This document shows, in pieces, positions 1 through 7,319 of a stretch of DNA of 39,004 nucleotides. The first letter of the stretch is position 1. Every line of letters begins with the position of its first letter. Made by a program: the position numbers and the translations under genes. The notes under the pieces are model-generated. The model ran no database searches and had not been told where the DNA came from. It saw only the letters and a list, made by a program, of their open reading frames with translations. The DNA comes from Accumulibacter sp. (lineage in GTDB: Bacteria > Pseudomonadota > Gammaproteobacteria > Burkholderiales > Rhodocyclaceae), in the NCBI GenBank assembly GCA_031266435.1, contig JAISAZ010000072.1, positions 1 to 39,004 of the forward strand. Direction: 5' to 3'.

Positions 1-122
1 TCCCTCCCTCACTTCCAGATTCCTGGCAAACTCACGTATGTAGTGCCAGACAGGCCTTTTTGTACCTGCAAGCTATTGATTCTATAACAACTTTTTTTGG
101 GGGCGTTAAAGTTGGGCTAGGT
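1..122. other. Left edge, no gene seen
   Basis: I see no convincing coding region, RNA or repeat in these first bases. The stretch is AT-richer than the genes to its right and contains a T-run followed by a G-run near 90-105. It lies just beyond the end of a broken toxin gene and may be the DNA that replaced the rest of that gene. Confidence 0.4.
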
Positions 123-212
123 TCATGACGCCTCCTGTCGGGTCGAGATCAGGGAATTATATTCCAGCTTGAAGCTCGTGTTGAACGCGGAGGAACGGTC
201 AATCGTCCGCAT
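123..212 (-). pseudogene. Truncated YafQ/RelE-type toxin remnant
   Basis: A short reading frame begins with ATG at 212, inside the last codons of the antitoxin gene (14-bp overlap), as toxin genes of dinJ-yafQ type commonly do. It reads MRTIDRSSAFNTSFKLE and then loses resemblance, stopping after 29 residues. YafQ-like toxins are about 90 residues and begin with a very similar MRTI(E/D)RS..F...(Y/F)K block, so only the first ~17 codons appear to survive. The catalytic C-terminal half is absent, so no mRNA interferase activity is expected. Recognition rests on a short N-terminal match and on position next to the antitoxin. Confidence 0.6.
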
Positions 213-468
213 GTAAATCCGCCATCAGTTCGTCCACGCTGGTGAACTTCTTGCCCTTGCCCGCTTCCAGCTCGGCAATGGCCTTCCTGGTGGTGGCGTT
301 GGGCACCTTCACGTCGAAGGGCAGGCGATGTTCGTCGGCGATGCGCAGCATCAGCAGGCGGATGGCATCGGAAATCGACAGCCCCATCGCTTCGAGCGCG
401 CTGGAGGCGCGTTCCTTGGTGTTGGTGTCGATGCGGGCGCGGACGTAGGTGTCGGCGGTCGTGCTCAT
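199..468 (-). CDS. RelB/DinJ family antitoxin
   Basis: This 89-residue protein is the usual length for the RelB/DinJ family. The N-terminal half (residues 5-45, with VRARIDTNTKERA and then GLSISDAIRLLM) is the ribbon-helix-helix dimerisation and DNA-binding part. The C-terminal half (FDVKVPNATTRKAIAE and onward) is the segment that normally wraps the partner toxin. The family autoregulates its own promoter, and a palindrome overlaps a good promoter just upstream. The partner toxin is present only as a stump starting inside the 3' end of this gene, so this is probably an orphan antitoxin. An upstream-extended frame also exists, but the start at 468 is the one that begins the conserved fold. 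Confidence 0.88.
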   Translation of the reverse strand: MSTTADTYVRARIDTNTKERASSALEAMGLSISDAIRLLMLRIADEHRLPFDVKVPNATTRKAIAELEAGKGKKFTSVDELMADLHADD

Positions 469-500
469 GGTAATTCTCCGGGAACGGTTTAAACACTCAT

Positions 501-529
501 ATTGTAGTCACATTGCGACTACAATTCAA
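501..529 (-). promoter_or_regulatory. Antitoxin promoter and palindromic operator
   Basis: Reading leftward, a -35 box TTGAAT (524-529) and a -10 box TACAAT (501-506) are separated by exactly 17 bp, a near-consensus sigma70 promoter. A perfect 9-bp inverted repeat, ATTGTAGTC / GACTACAAT (501-509 and 517-525, 7-bp spacer), covers the -10 box and most of the spacer. Binding of the ribbon-helix-helix antitoxin here would block RNA polymerase, as known for RelB/DinJ systems. Confidence 0.7.
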
Positions 530-643
530 GCTGTGTGCTACGTCGGAAAACATCTGTTAAACCCATGCCGGATAATCAAATTTATCGTTTCAACCAAGGC
601 TCTCAATGAGTGAACTGCAAGTGAAAATAATATCACCAGTAGT

Positions 644-1282
644 TCATTCCGGTGGGTGATATTCCCTGACCTCGACGAATCTCATGGTGCTTTCGTTCCA
701 TTCGAACGCCTTATGTTCCGACGCAAAAACTTCTTCGAGTCTGGGTTCGAAGGACAATACGTCTTCGAGCGTCAATATCCTTATATTGGAAATGTCCGAA
801 TTGTATTCGTCATCCTCGTCACCATAAAACAACTGCCAGCCGCTGTCCGTGGGATTATGCGGCTCGTCTTTGAGCGCCCAGTTTATCTCGCGTTTGGCAA
901 TCGCTCTTTTCGACACAAGCGCCTTCTTTTTTTCATCGAAGCTTTGAGCTACCAGGATCGTCGCTATGTTGTCGCTCGAAAACTCGACGACGTCGCCCAT
1001 TGATACGTCTTTGATATAAACGGGTCGATTCGTCAGGAAGCCCTTGAAATTTTTCCCGTCAATTTCGGAAATCTCGACCCACATCCTTTCGGCGCGGCAA
1101 CCGTCGCCCGTTTCAAAATCCAGCATGAAAAACAGACGAACCATTTCGCCGATTTTCAAACCGTCGATTTCCTCCGCCGTCGGCCTGGTGAATTTTCTTG
1201 CGCCCGCTTTTTCCTGCGCTGCCGGTATGTTTTCGAGATGATACGACGGCTTCTTTTTTTTGATGAAGTCGAATAGTCCCAT
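644..1282 (-). CDS. DUF2314-DUF2185 two-domain protein (immunity-like)
   Basis: This 212-residue cytoplasmic protein has no signal peptide. Residues ~20-110 (FTRPTAEEIDGLKIGEMVRLFF ending near the GDVVEFSSDNI block) resemble DUF2314. Residues ~120-210 (LVSKRAIAK, then DSGWQLFYGDEDDEY) resemble DUF2185, the fold also described as an immunity-protein family in polymorphic toxin systems. A GGAG ribosome site lies just upstream of the ATG at 1282. No toxin gene is adjacent: the left neighbour is a broken TA pair and the right neighbour is cysB. It may be a stand-alone immunity gene or a housekeeping DUF; the precise role is unknown. The domain names come from motif memory. Confidence 0.7.
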   Translation of the reverse strand: MGLFDFIKKKKPSYHLENIPAAQEKAGARKFTRPTAEEIDGLKIGEMVRLFFMLDFETGDGCRAERMWVEISEIDGKNFKGFLTNRPVYIKDVSMGDVVEFSSDNIATILVAQSFDEKKKALVSKRAIAKREINWALKDEPHNPTDSGWQLFYGDEDDEYNSDISNIRILTLEDVLSFEPRLEEVFASEHKAFEWNESTMRFVEVREYHPPE

Positions 1283-1343
1283 TGACTAAAATTCTCCAAA
1301 TAGATGAAATTTTCGTGCACGAACGGTCGGGCGCGATTCCAGA

Positions 1344-2294
1344 TCAAATCACGAAATCGCCCTGCGCGGCCTGCGTATTCCGCAGGAATTCTCCGACTCT
1401 TTCTTCCGAGAGTTCGGGGATGAGTTTGTGGATGAAGGCGTATACGTAGCTTCGGAGGTAGACGCCGCGGCGAAGCGCGATGCGCGTCGTGTTGGGCCTG
1501 AAGAGGTCGGGTATTTCGATCAGCGCGAGGTTTTCGTCGCGCTTTGCGTCGTACGAGATCGACGCGACGATCCCGACGCCGAGGCCGATCTCGACGTAGG
1601 TTTTGATGACATCAGCGTCGATCGCCGAGAGGACGATGTCGGGGACGATCCCGGCCTCGGCGAACGCGCGGTCGATGTTGGGACGGCCGGTGAAGCTCTC
1701 GTGGTAGGTGATGATGGGATGCTCGGCGATGTCGGCGAGCGAGACGTGCGCGCGCTTCGTCAGCGGATGCTTCTTCGGGACGACGAGCGCGTGCCGCCAA
1801 CTGTAATACGGGAAGGTGACGAATTCAGGGACGCTGCTCAGCCACTCGGTGGCGATCCCGATGTCGGCTTCGCCGGCGGTCAGGAGTTCCGCGATCTCAC
1901 GCGGGCTTGCCTGGTGCAGGACGAGGTGTACGCGGGGGTATTCCGCCCTGAATTTCTTGATATTCCCCGGCAGCGCGTAGCGCGCCTGTGTGTGCGTCGT
2001 CGCGATGACGAGGCGGCCGCTCTCGGAGTTTGAAAAATGGTCCGCAATGCTTCGGGCGTTCTGCGTATCGAGAAGAATCCGCTCGACGACGGTCAGAAGT
2101 TCCTTGCCCGGTTCGGTGAGTCCGAGAAGCCTTTTCCCGCGCCGGATGAAGATTTCGATTCCGAGTTCGTCTTCGAGGTCCTTGATGTGCTTGGAAACAC
2201 CCGGCTGCGAAGTGAAGAGCGCGTTGGCGACCGTCGTCAGGTTGAAATCCTGCCGGACGGTTTCCCGAACGATGCGGAGTTGCTGGAAGTTCAT
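1344..2294 (-). CDS. cysB: CysB-type LysR regulator of sulfur assimilation
   Basis: This 316-residue LysR-family regulator has an N-terminal winged helix-turn-helix at residues ~1-60 (ANALFTSQPGVSKHIKDLEDELG). It has a periplasmic-binding-protein-like effector domain from ~90. The ATTHTQARYALP block places Thr100 and Thr102 where E. coli CysB binds sulfate, which separates CysB/Cbl from other LysR proteins. Length matches CysB (about 324). It activates sulfate uptake and cysteine biosynthesis genes when N-acetylserine or O-acetylserine signals sulfur limitation. Here it sits 46 bp downstream of cysW in the same direction, probably co-transcribed with the transporter it would control. Cbl is the main alternative. 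Confidence 0.9.
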   Translation of the reverse strand: MNFQQLRIVRETVRQDFNLTTVANALFTSQPGVSKHIKDLEDELGIEIFIRRGKRLLGLTEPGKELLTVVERILLDTQNARSIADHFSNSESGRLVIATTHTQARYALPGNIKKFRAEYPRVHLVLHQASPREIAELLTAGEADIGIATEWLSSVPEFVTFPYYSWRHALVVPKKHPLTKRAHVSLADIAEHPIITYHESFTGRPNIDRAFAEAGIVPDIVLSAIDADVIKTYVEIGLGVGIVASISYDAKRDENLALIEIPDLFRPNTTRIALRRGVYLRSYVYAFIHKLIPELSEERVGEFLRNTQAAQGDFVI

Positions 2295-2317
2295 TTTTTA
2301 CCTTTCGTGCGGATACG

Positions 2318-2340
2318 ATCGGAGGGCGATTTTCTCCGAT
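2318..2340 (-). other. Intercistronic hairpin between cysW and cysB
   Basis: A 7-bp perfect stem ATCGGAG/CTCCGAT with a 9-nt loop sits directly after the cysW stop codon (2341-2343) and before cysB. No U-run follows on the transcribed strand, so it is more likely an mRNA-processing or stabilising element than a terminator. Function is inferred only. Confidence 0.35.
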
Positions 2341-3213
2341 TCAGGCTTCGAGGTCGCCGCGCCGCCATTCGATGAAACTCTTGACGCACAGCGTCAGCAG
2401 AGCCAGGATCGCCAGCAGCGAGGCGACGGCGAAAGCCGGGACGAAATTGTACTCGTTGTAGAGAATCTCGACGTGCAGAGGAATCGTGTTCGTCAGCCCG
2501 CGAATGTGCCCGGAAACGACCGAGACCGCGCCGAATTCGCCCATCGCGCGCGCGTTGCAGAGGATGATCCCGTACATGAGACCCCATTTGATGTTCGGCA
2601 GGGTGACGCGGAAGAAAGTCGTGAATCCGCCCGCGCCGAGCATGACGGCGGCTTCTTCTTCGTCGTTGCCCTGCGCTTGCATCAGGGGGATCAACTCGCG
2701 CGCGACGAAAGGGAAGGTCACGAAGATCGTTGCGAGGACGATCCCCGGAACGGCGAAGAGCACACGAATATCGAGTTCGCGCAGCGCTTGTCCGAAACGG
2801 CTTTGCGCGCCGAAAATGAGGACGTAGATCAGACCGGATATGACGGGAGAGACCGAGAAGGGGAGGTCGATCAGGGAGATCAGGAACTGCTTCCCGCGAA
2901 ATTCGAATTTTGCGACCGACCACGCGGCGGCGACGCCGAAAACGAGGTTGAGCGGAACGGAAATCGCCGCGACGACGAGCGTGAGCTTGATCGCCGAGAT
3001 CGAGTCGGGCGTGCTGATGCTGTTTGCGTAGGTGTCCCAGCCTTTCTTCAGGGCTTCGATGAAAACGGCGGCGAGCGGGATCAGAAGAAAGACGGCGAAA
3101 AAGGCAAATGCGACGCCGATGAGGACGACGCGCACCCAGAGTGGCTCGGTCGTCGCGCGCGTCGGCGTCCGGACGGAGGGCGGGGAATCCGGCTGCATCA
3201 CGAAACCCGTCAT
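2341..3213 (-). CDS. cysW: Sulfate/thiosulfate ABC permease CysW
   Basis: This 290-residue inner-membrane permease has a hydrophobic segment at ~28-53 and five more through the protein. The EAA loop that docks the ATPase is at ~185-215 ([22 protein letters not shown]). The stretch after it, [11 protein letters not shown], is typical of CysW. It pairs with CysT to form the channel through which Sbp delivers sulfate. The start ATG (3211-3213) lies one base after the cysT stop, which implies translational coupling. cysA, which normally follows, is missing; cysB comes next. Confidence 0.92.
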   Translation of the reverse strand: MTGFVMQPDSPPSVRTPTRATTEPLWVRVVLIGVAFAFFAVFLLIPLAAVFIEALKKGWDTYANSISTPDSISAIKLTLVVAAISVPLNLVFGVAAAWSVAKFEFRGKQFLISLIDLPFSVSPVISGLIYVLIFGAQSRFGQALRELDIRVLFAVPGIVLATIFVTFPFVARELIPLMQAQGNDEEEAAVMLGAGGFTTFFRVTLPNIKWGLMYGIILCNARAMGEFGAVSVVSGHIRGLTNTIPLHVEILYNEYNFVPAFAVASLLAILALLTLCVKSFIEWRRGDLEA

Positions 3214-3214
3214 G

Positions 3215-4090
3215 TCAGGCGTCCCTCTGGCTGCGGCGCGACCACGCCTGCAGGGTGTTGATCAGCAACAGTATGATAAAAGAAAATACAAGCATGACGG
3301 TGGCGATCGCGGTCGCGCCCGCGTAATCGTATTGTTCGAGCTTGGTGATGATCATCAAGGGTGTGATCTCGGAGACCATCGGCATGTTCCCTGCAATGAA
3401 GACGATCGAACCGTATTCGCCGACCGCGCGGGCAAAAGCGAGCGCGAAGCCCGTCAGCAGCGCGGGCGTGAGGATCGGGAAAATGACCCGCCAGAACGTT
3501 TGCCAGCGGTTCGCGCCGAGGCACGCGGCGGCTTCTTCGACTTCGACTTCGAGGTCTTCGAGCACGGGTTGGAGCGTCCTGACGACGAAGGGCAGGCCGA
3601 TGAAGACCGACGCGACGAGCACGCCGAGCGGCGTATAGGAAACTTCGATACCGAGCGGCACCAAGAGGCGGCCGATCCAGCCGTTGCGCGCGTAGAGCGT
3701 CGCGAGCGTGATTCCGGTGACCGCCGTCGGCATCGCGAACGGAAGGTCGATCAAGGCGTCGAGGATTTTTTTGCCCGGAAAACGGTAGCGCGAGAGCACC
3801 CAGGCGAAATTCAAGCCGAAAACAACGTTGATCGTCGCCGCGAGGAGAGACGCGCCGAAACTGAGCCTGAACGAGGCGAGAATCCGGGGGTGCGTCACCG
3901 TCTTCCAGAAGCCCGCAAGGCCGAGTTCGGTCGACTTCAGGAAGACGGTTGCGAGGGGGATCAGGACGATCAGTGAAAGATAGGCGAGCGAATAGCTCAT
4001 CGTCAATGAGAAACCCGGCAACACGCTGTGTTGAAAGGAAAAGACTTTCCTCAGTGAAAAATTTGCAGTTGCCGGGAACGCAGAAATCAT
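3215..4090 (-). CDS. cysT: Sulfate/thiosulfate ABC permease CysT (CysU)
   Basis: This 291-residue membrane permease has about six hydrophobic segments and the BPD_transp_1 EAA loop at ~184-214 ([21 protein letters not shown]). The family-specific [18 protein letters not shown] block sits at the N-terminus (residues 21-38), so the first ~15 residues are a short extension. [15 protein letters not shown] at ~221-235 is typical of CysT. Its ATG (4088-4090) overlaps the sbp stop codon (4087-4089) and the gene runs to within one base of cysW, consistent with a tight operon. It forms the inner-membrane pore with CysW. Confidence 0.92.
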   Translation of the reverse strand: MISAFPATANFSLRKVFSFQHSVLPGFSLTMSYSLAYLSLIVLIPLATVFLKSTELGLAGFWKTVTHPRILASFRLSFGASLLAATINVVFGLNFAWVLSRYRFPGKKILDALIDLPFAMPTAVTGITLATLYARNGWIGRLLVPLGIEVSYTPLGVLVASVFIGLPFVVRTLQPVLEDLEVEVEEAAACLGANRWQTFWRVIFPILTPALLTGFALAFARAVGEYGSIVFIAGNMPMVSEITPLMIITKLEQYDYAGATAIATVMLVFSFIILLLINTLQAWSRRSQRDA

Positions 4091-5088
4091 TTACGATTAT
4101 CGTAGAGTTGGTCGAAAATACCGCCGTCGGAGAAATGCTCCTTCTGCGCCTTGTTCCATCCGCCGAAGACTCCGTCGATCGTGATCAGATTGACCTTGCC
4201 GAATTGGCCGGCGTATTTCGCGGCGATTTTTTCGTCGCGCGGTCGATAATAGTGCTTCGCGGCGATTTCCTGGCCTTCGGGCGAATAGAGGTATTCGAGG
4301 TAGGCTTCCGAGACCTTGCGCGTCCCGCGCTTATCGACGACCTTGTCGACGACGGTCACGGGCGGTTCGGCGAGGATCGAAAGCGAAGGCGTCACGATGT
4401 CGAATTTATCCGGACCCAGTTCCTTGATCGCGAGAAAGGCCTCATTTTCCCACGCGAGCAACACGTCGCCGATCCCGCGTTCGACGAAACTCGTCGTCGA
4501 GCCGCGCGCGCCCGAATCGAGCACCTTGACGTTTTTGAAGATTTGACCGACGAACTCCCTGGCTTTCGCATCGTTTCCGCCGGGTTGCGCGAGCGCGTAG
4601 GCCCACGCGGCGAGGTAGTTCCAACGCGCGCCGCCGGACGTCTTGGGGTTGGGCGTGACGATGCCGACGCCGGGTTTTGCGAGGTCGTTCCAGTCCTTGA
4701 TCTGTTTGGGATTGCCCTTCCTCACCAGAAAAACGATCGTCGAGGTGTAGGGCGACGAGTTTTGTGGAAGACGCTTTTGCCAATCTTCGGGGAGAATCTT
4801 TTTTTCCGCCAGCGCGTTGATGTCGTAAGCGAGCGCGAGCGTTACGACATCCGCATCCTGCCCGTCGATGACGGCTCTCGCCTGTTTCCCGGAACCGGCG
4901 TGCGACTGGTTGATGACCAGCGTTTCGTTCGTCTTGCCTTTCCAGTATTTTATGAAAGCCGCGTTGTATTCCTGATAAAGCTCGCGCGTCGGGTCGTAGG
5001 AAACATTCAGCAGCGTGGTGTCGGCGGCGGCGGACACCGAGAGGGTCGCGCTAGCGAGAACGCCGGTCAGCACTTGGGTGAATTTCAT
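4087..5088 (-). CDS. sbp: Periplasmic sulfate-binding protein Sbp
   Basis: The chosen ATG at 5088 is preceded by GAAGGAG at good spacing and starts a clear signal peptide ([22 protein letters not shown], cleavage near residue 22). A longer open frame reaching 5283 is rejected because it crosses a repeat and lacks these signs. The mature protein has the Sbp/CysP features [17 protein letters not shown] near the N-terminus, [14 protein letters not shown], and [19 protein letters not shown] around the ligand cleft. Its 333 residues match E. coli Sbp (329). It delivers sulfate to CysT/CysW and is the first gene of the operon. Confidence 0.93.
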   Translation of the reverse strand: MKFTQVLTGVLASATLSVSAAADTTLLNVSYDPTRELYQEYNAAFIKYWKGKTNETLVINQSHAGSGKQARAVIDGQDADVVTLALAYDINALAEKKILPEDWQKRLPQNSSPYTSTIVFLVRKGNPKQIKDWNDLAKPGVGIVTPNPKTSGGARWNYLAAWAYALAQPGGNDAKAREFVGQIFKNVKVLDSGARGSTTSFVERGIGDVLLAWENEAFLAIKELGPDKFDIVTPSLSILAEPPVTVVDKVVDKRGTRKVSEAYLEYLYSPEGQEIAAKHYYRPRDEKIAAKYAGQFGKVNLITIDGVFGGWNKAQKEHFSDGGIFDQLYDNRK

Positions 5089-5169
5089 GAAAACTCCTTC
5101 GGGTCGATGAAAGGAAGGGAGTCTAGAAAAAATATCCAAAGATACAAACGATTGAATTTTTATTACCTT

Positions 5170-5271
5170 ATTCCATTTCCGGTTCATCCCACCCTTTGTC
5201 GACTCGCCTTGCCGTACTACTTGTACTGTCTGCGGCTCGGCATCAAAGTATGAATGAACTGGAAAAGGAAT
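5170..5271. repeat. 102-bp palindromic dispersed repeat, copy 1
   Basis: The two ends are inverted repeats, ATTCCATTTCCGGTTCAT (5170-5187) and ATGAACTGGAAAAGGAAT (5254-5271). The core contains CTTTGTCGACTCGCCTTGCC followed by GTACTACTTGTACTGT. A second copy of the same length, in opposite orientation, lies at 27432-27533. The element sits between the hipB-like gene and sbp, about 80 bp upstream of the sbp start, so it may carry or affect the sbp leader. No coding capacity is seen. It resembles a REP/MITE-type element. Confidence 0.85.
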
Positions 5272-5373
5272 CATGATCAACATCGAATATGCTAATTACA
5301 TCTGAAACCACACCCCGGAGGAGCTTCGGCGACAGCGCTCGAAAGACGCCGATTTTGTTTCGTCGGGGCGCTT

Positions 5374-5607
5374 TCATTTGCTTGCCGGGTCGGGTAACAT
5401 CCCTTCCACCGCCAGCGTCCCGCCCAGGACCTTGAGCACGCGTAACACTTTCTCGAAGCGTACGCCGGGCTTGCCGGCCTCCAACTCGACGATGAAGCGC
5501 ACCCCAACCCCAGCCACCAAGGCCAGTTGAGGCTGGGTCAGACTCAGCGCCTTGCGGGCTTTTCGGATCGCGGCGCCGAGGTCGGATGGCGTATCTATGC
5601 GGACCAT
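5374..5607 (-). CDS. HipB-like Xre-family regulator (orphan antitoxin)
   Basis: This 77-residue Xre/Cro-type helix-turn-helix protein starts at MVRIDTPSDLGAAIRKARKA. The helix-turn-helix spans residues ~12-50 (LSLTQPQLALVAGVGVRFIVELEAGK) and it ends in GGTLAVEGMLPDPASK, the pattern of y4mF/HipB antitoxins. The start at 5607 is chosen because a purine-rich GAAAGGGAA lies just upstream and because the longer frame from 5655 reads through the operator. HipB proteins normally repress a hipBA operon and neutralise the kinase HipA. No HipA is visible: the downstream frame gives only a ~44-residue unrecognised peptide that runs into the 102-bp repeat. Confidence 0.75.
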   Translation of the reverse strand: MVRIDTPSDLGAAIRKARKALSLTQPQLALVAGVGVRFIVELEAGKPGVRFEKVLRVLKVLGGTLAVEGMLPDPASK

Positions 5608-5608
5608 G

Positions 5609-5630
5609 ATATTTCCCTTTCGGTAAATTT
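5609..5630. promoter_or_regulatory. Proximal operator for the HipB-like regulator
   Basis: This 22-bp imperfect palindrome lies immediately upstream of the regulator's start codon. Read on the plus strand, it matches the reverse complement of the distal operator at 19 of 22 positions. It overlaps the ribosome-binding region, so occupancy could affect both transcription and translation initiation. Confidence 0.6.
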
Positions 5631-5657
5631 TAGGCATTGATTCGCCGAAAAGCAAGG

Positions 5658-5679
5658 AAATTTCCCGAACGGGAAATTT
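5658..5679. promoter_or_regulatory. Distal operator for the HipB-like regulator
   Basis: A perfect palindrome has 10-bp arms AAATTTCCCG / CGGGAAATTT around a central AA. With the proximal site it forms a pair with centres 49 bp apart, the multi-site layout used by HipB-type regulators for cooperative autorepression. Confidence 0.65.
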
Positions 5680-5680
5680 G

Positions 5681-5760
5681 TCCAGGGATCAGGAATCAGG
5701 GATCAGGAATCAGGGATCAGGAATCATGAATCAGGGATCAGGAATCAGGGATCAGATGAA
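5681..5760. repeat. Tandem short-period repeat (AATCAGGGATCAGG type)
   Basis: Units of 7 and 14 bp built from GGATCAG and GAATCAG are repeated about ten times. The same motif in either orientation recurs near 24497-24527 and 25700-25880. It is not coding, although short frames run through it. It abuts the distal HipB operator on one side and an ACCGATCGG sequence on the other. Confidence 0.85.
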
Positions 5761-6172
5761 AACCGATCGGTGTTCGTTGATCTTCTGCGGCGGCAACGCC
5801 GCCGGTCACAGATATGTTTCCTGTCTCCTGATACCTGATAGGCGTGCCGTGCCCATCGGCGGTATGGGTTGGTGGTGAGCGAAGCGAACCCCAACGATTC
5901 CGCAGGTGTGGGAATGACGACGCGCGGACGCATGACGCCGTGGTTCCTCCCCTGATAAGGGGAGGATAGGAGGGGTTTGGAAGGCTTGAAAACGCGCCAA
6001 CGCTTGCCAAATCGTCATAAACCCCCTTCATTTCCCCCTTGTCAGGGGGAAAGTGGGGAACCCATACCGCATTGCTCCGTTCCGGGATTCTCACCCGTTT
6101 GTTTTGCCTTATGTTGGGGTTCGCGGCGCTCACCCCAACGATCATGGCGCGGGTCGGCGTCACCCCGTATAC
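5761..6172. repeat. Repeat-rich intergenic block
   Basis: There is no gene here. The block contains an ACCGATCGG motif (5762-5770) and a GGCGTGCCGTGCCC hairpin arm near 5841-5856. It also contains a CCCAACGATTCC stretch near 5891-5902 and two palindrome-like blocks of CCCCT/AGGGG (5947-5975 and 6022-6060). The first two motifs recur on both sides of tsaD (24198-24571 and 25688-26047). The block ends at the transposase. Confidence 0.7.
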
Positions 6173-7207
6173 TCATAAGTCAGTAATATAGGCTACATCC
6201 GGATGCTGAAAGAATGAGCGAATGAGTTTGGGGTTGTTCTGAATCTGTTCGAGTTGTTCGCGTATTTTCGGCTCCAGTTTCTCTCCTTTCTGGAGCGGGC
6301 GCCTTGCGACGCCGGTGCGCTTGACGTGACTCCAGACGAGTTCGTCCGGGTTCAGTTCGGGGGCGTAGCCCGGGAGGAAATGGAGCGTCAGTTTTCCGTT
6401 CGTACTCGCTACATAGGCTTTGATCGCCGCGCTTTTGTGCGCCGACAGATTGTCCAGGATGAGATGCAGGGCTTTCTTTCTCTTGTCCATCAGTTTCTTG
6501 AGGAAGGTTTCGAACTTCTCCGATGTGAGTGCGCCTTCGTAGGTCGCATACCAGAATGCACCTTTGGTGTTCACTGCGGACGCTGCACTCATGCTTTGAC
6601 GTTGCCCCGGAACTTGGACGACCGGCGTTTCGCCTTTGACGCCCCAGGTCTTGCCGTGTACGGCGTCGGCCCGAAATCCCGATTCGTCCCAGAAATAGAT
6701 GTCACTCTTTTCTTCGCGTGCTTGCCGGGCGATCGCGGGGTAGGTCTCTTGTTGCCACCGTTCGATCGCTTCGGGGTCGCGCTGATATGCGCGTTGCAGG
6801 GGCTTTTGCGGGCTGAGACCCAGGCGCGCCAGCAGGGTGCCGACCGACGCCAGACTCAGAGGCACGTCAAACTCTCGTTGGATCAGCTCTTGGACGATCT
6901 TCCTGGTCCATAACATTCCTTCGAGTTGGTGTTGCATCGGGTTCTTCCCGTTGATCCAGCGGAAGACTTGCTTTTCCTGGCCCGCCGTCAGTTTCCTGGG
7001 GCGCCCCGTCCCTTTCTTCGAGGAAAGTTTCCGCAGGCCCTTTCCTCGTCCTTCCGATGCTTTGAGCCATCGGTAGATCACCGTCCGGCAAAACCCGTAG
7101 CTGGCGATGACTTTGCTTGGCTTTTCTCCTTCTCTTACTCTCGCGACCGCCATCTTCCTGATCTCTTCCAGTGTCCGGTGATCCAGCTTCCTTCCGTCTC
7201 GTTTCAT
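6173..7207 (-). CDS. IS630-family transposase
   Basis: This 344-residue DDE transposase has an N-terminal helix-turn-helix (VIASYGFCRTVIYRWLKA, residues 33-50) and a second HTH around 75-130. The catalytic triad is visible: Asp174 in IYFWDESGF, Asp252 in LILDNLSAHK and Glu289 in APELNPDELVW. Length and motifs are complete, so it is probably functional. The stop codon lies at the likely edge of the element. It separates chromosomal repeats on the left from the phage-derived region on the right and may have helped shape the rearrangements there. Confidence 0.92.
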   Translation of the reverse strand: MKRDGRKLDHRTLEEIRKMAVARVREGEKPSKVIASYGFCRTVIYRWLKASEGRGKGLRKLSSKKGTGRPRKLTAGQEKQVFRWINGKNPMQHQLEGMLWTRKIVQELIQREFDVPLSLASVGTLLARLGLSPQKPLQRAYQRDPEAIERWQQETYPAIARQAREEKSDIYFWDESGFRADAVHGKTWGVKGETPVVQVPGQRQSMSAASAVNTKGAFWYATYEGALTSEKFETFLKKLMDKRKKALHLILDNLSAHKSAAIKAYVASTNGKLTLHFLPGYAPELNPDELVWSHVKRTGVARRPLQKGEKLEPKIREQLEQIQNNPKLIRSFFQHPDVAYITDL

Positions 7208-7270
7208 CCCCTCGCCTCGTGCGTTTCATTACCCAAATTATAGCATAAGCGAATTTAATATGTAGACTAA
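6173..7270 (-). mobile_element. IS630-family insertion sequence (ends tentative)
   Basis: A single-transposase element. The outer boundaries are uncertain: TAAGTCA near 6176 and, on the other side, TAGACTAA near 7264 (reverse TTAGTCTA) give a short, weak inverted repeat. IS630 elements duplicate a TA target, and a clean TA duplication is not evident here. The right end could lie anywhere in 7210-7280. Confidence 0.5.
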
Positions 7271-7319
7271 ATTAATGGCCGGTGAGTAGCGCCGAGGGGC
7301 AGCGATGGCGATGAAGAAT

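Noticed and set aside
602-655. Plus-strand ATG with a 17-codon frame
   Set aside because: No ribosome site and no similarity; too short to support.
1990-3261. Long plus-strand open frame opposite cysW/cysB
   Set aside because: It is antisense to genes with clear families, has a biased Arg/Asp-rich composition and no ribosome site; it is a shadow of GC-rich coding DNA.
4087-5283. Longer sbp reading frame starting at 5283
   Set aside because: The extension crosses the palindromic repeat; the start at 5088 has a ribosome site and a signal peptide.
5292-5382. Possible HipA toxin start downstream of the HipB-like gene
   Set aside because: The frame gives about 44 residues that do not convincingly resemble HipA and run into the 102-bp repeat.
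5681-5760. Possible CRISPR array
   Set aside because: Units are 7-14 bp and directly tandem, with no unique spacers and no cas genes.
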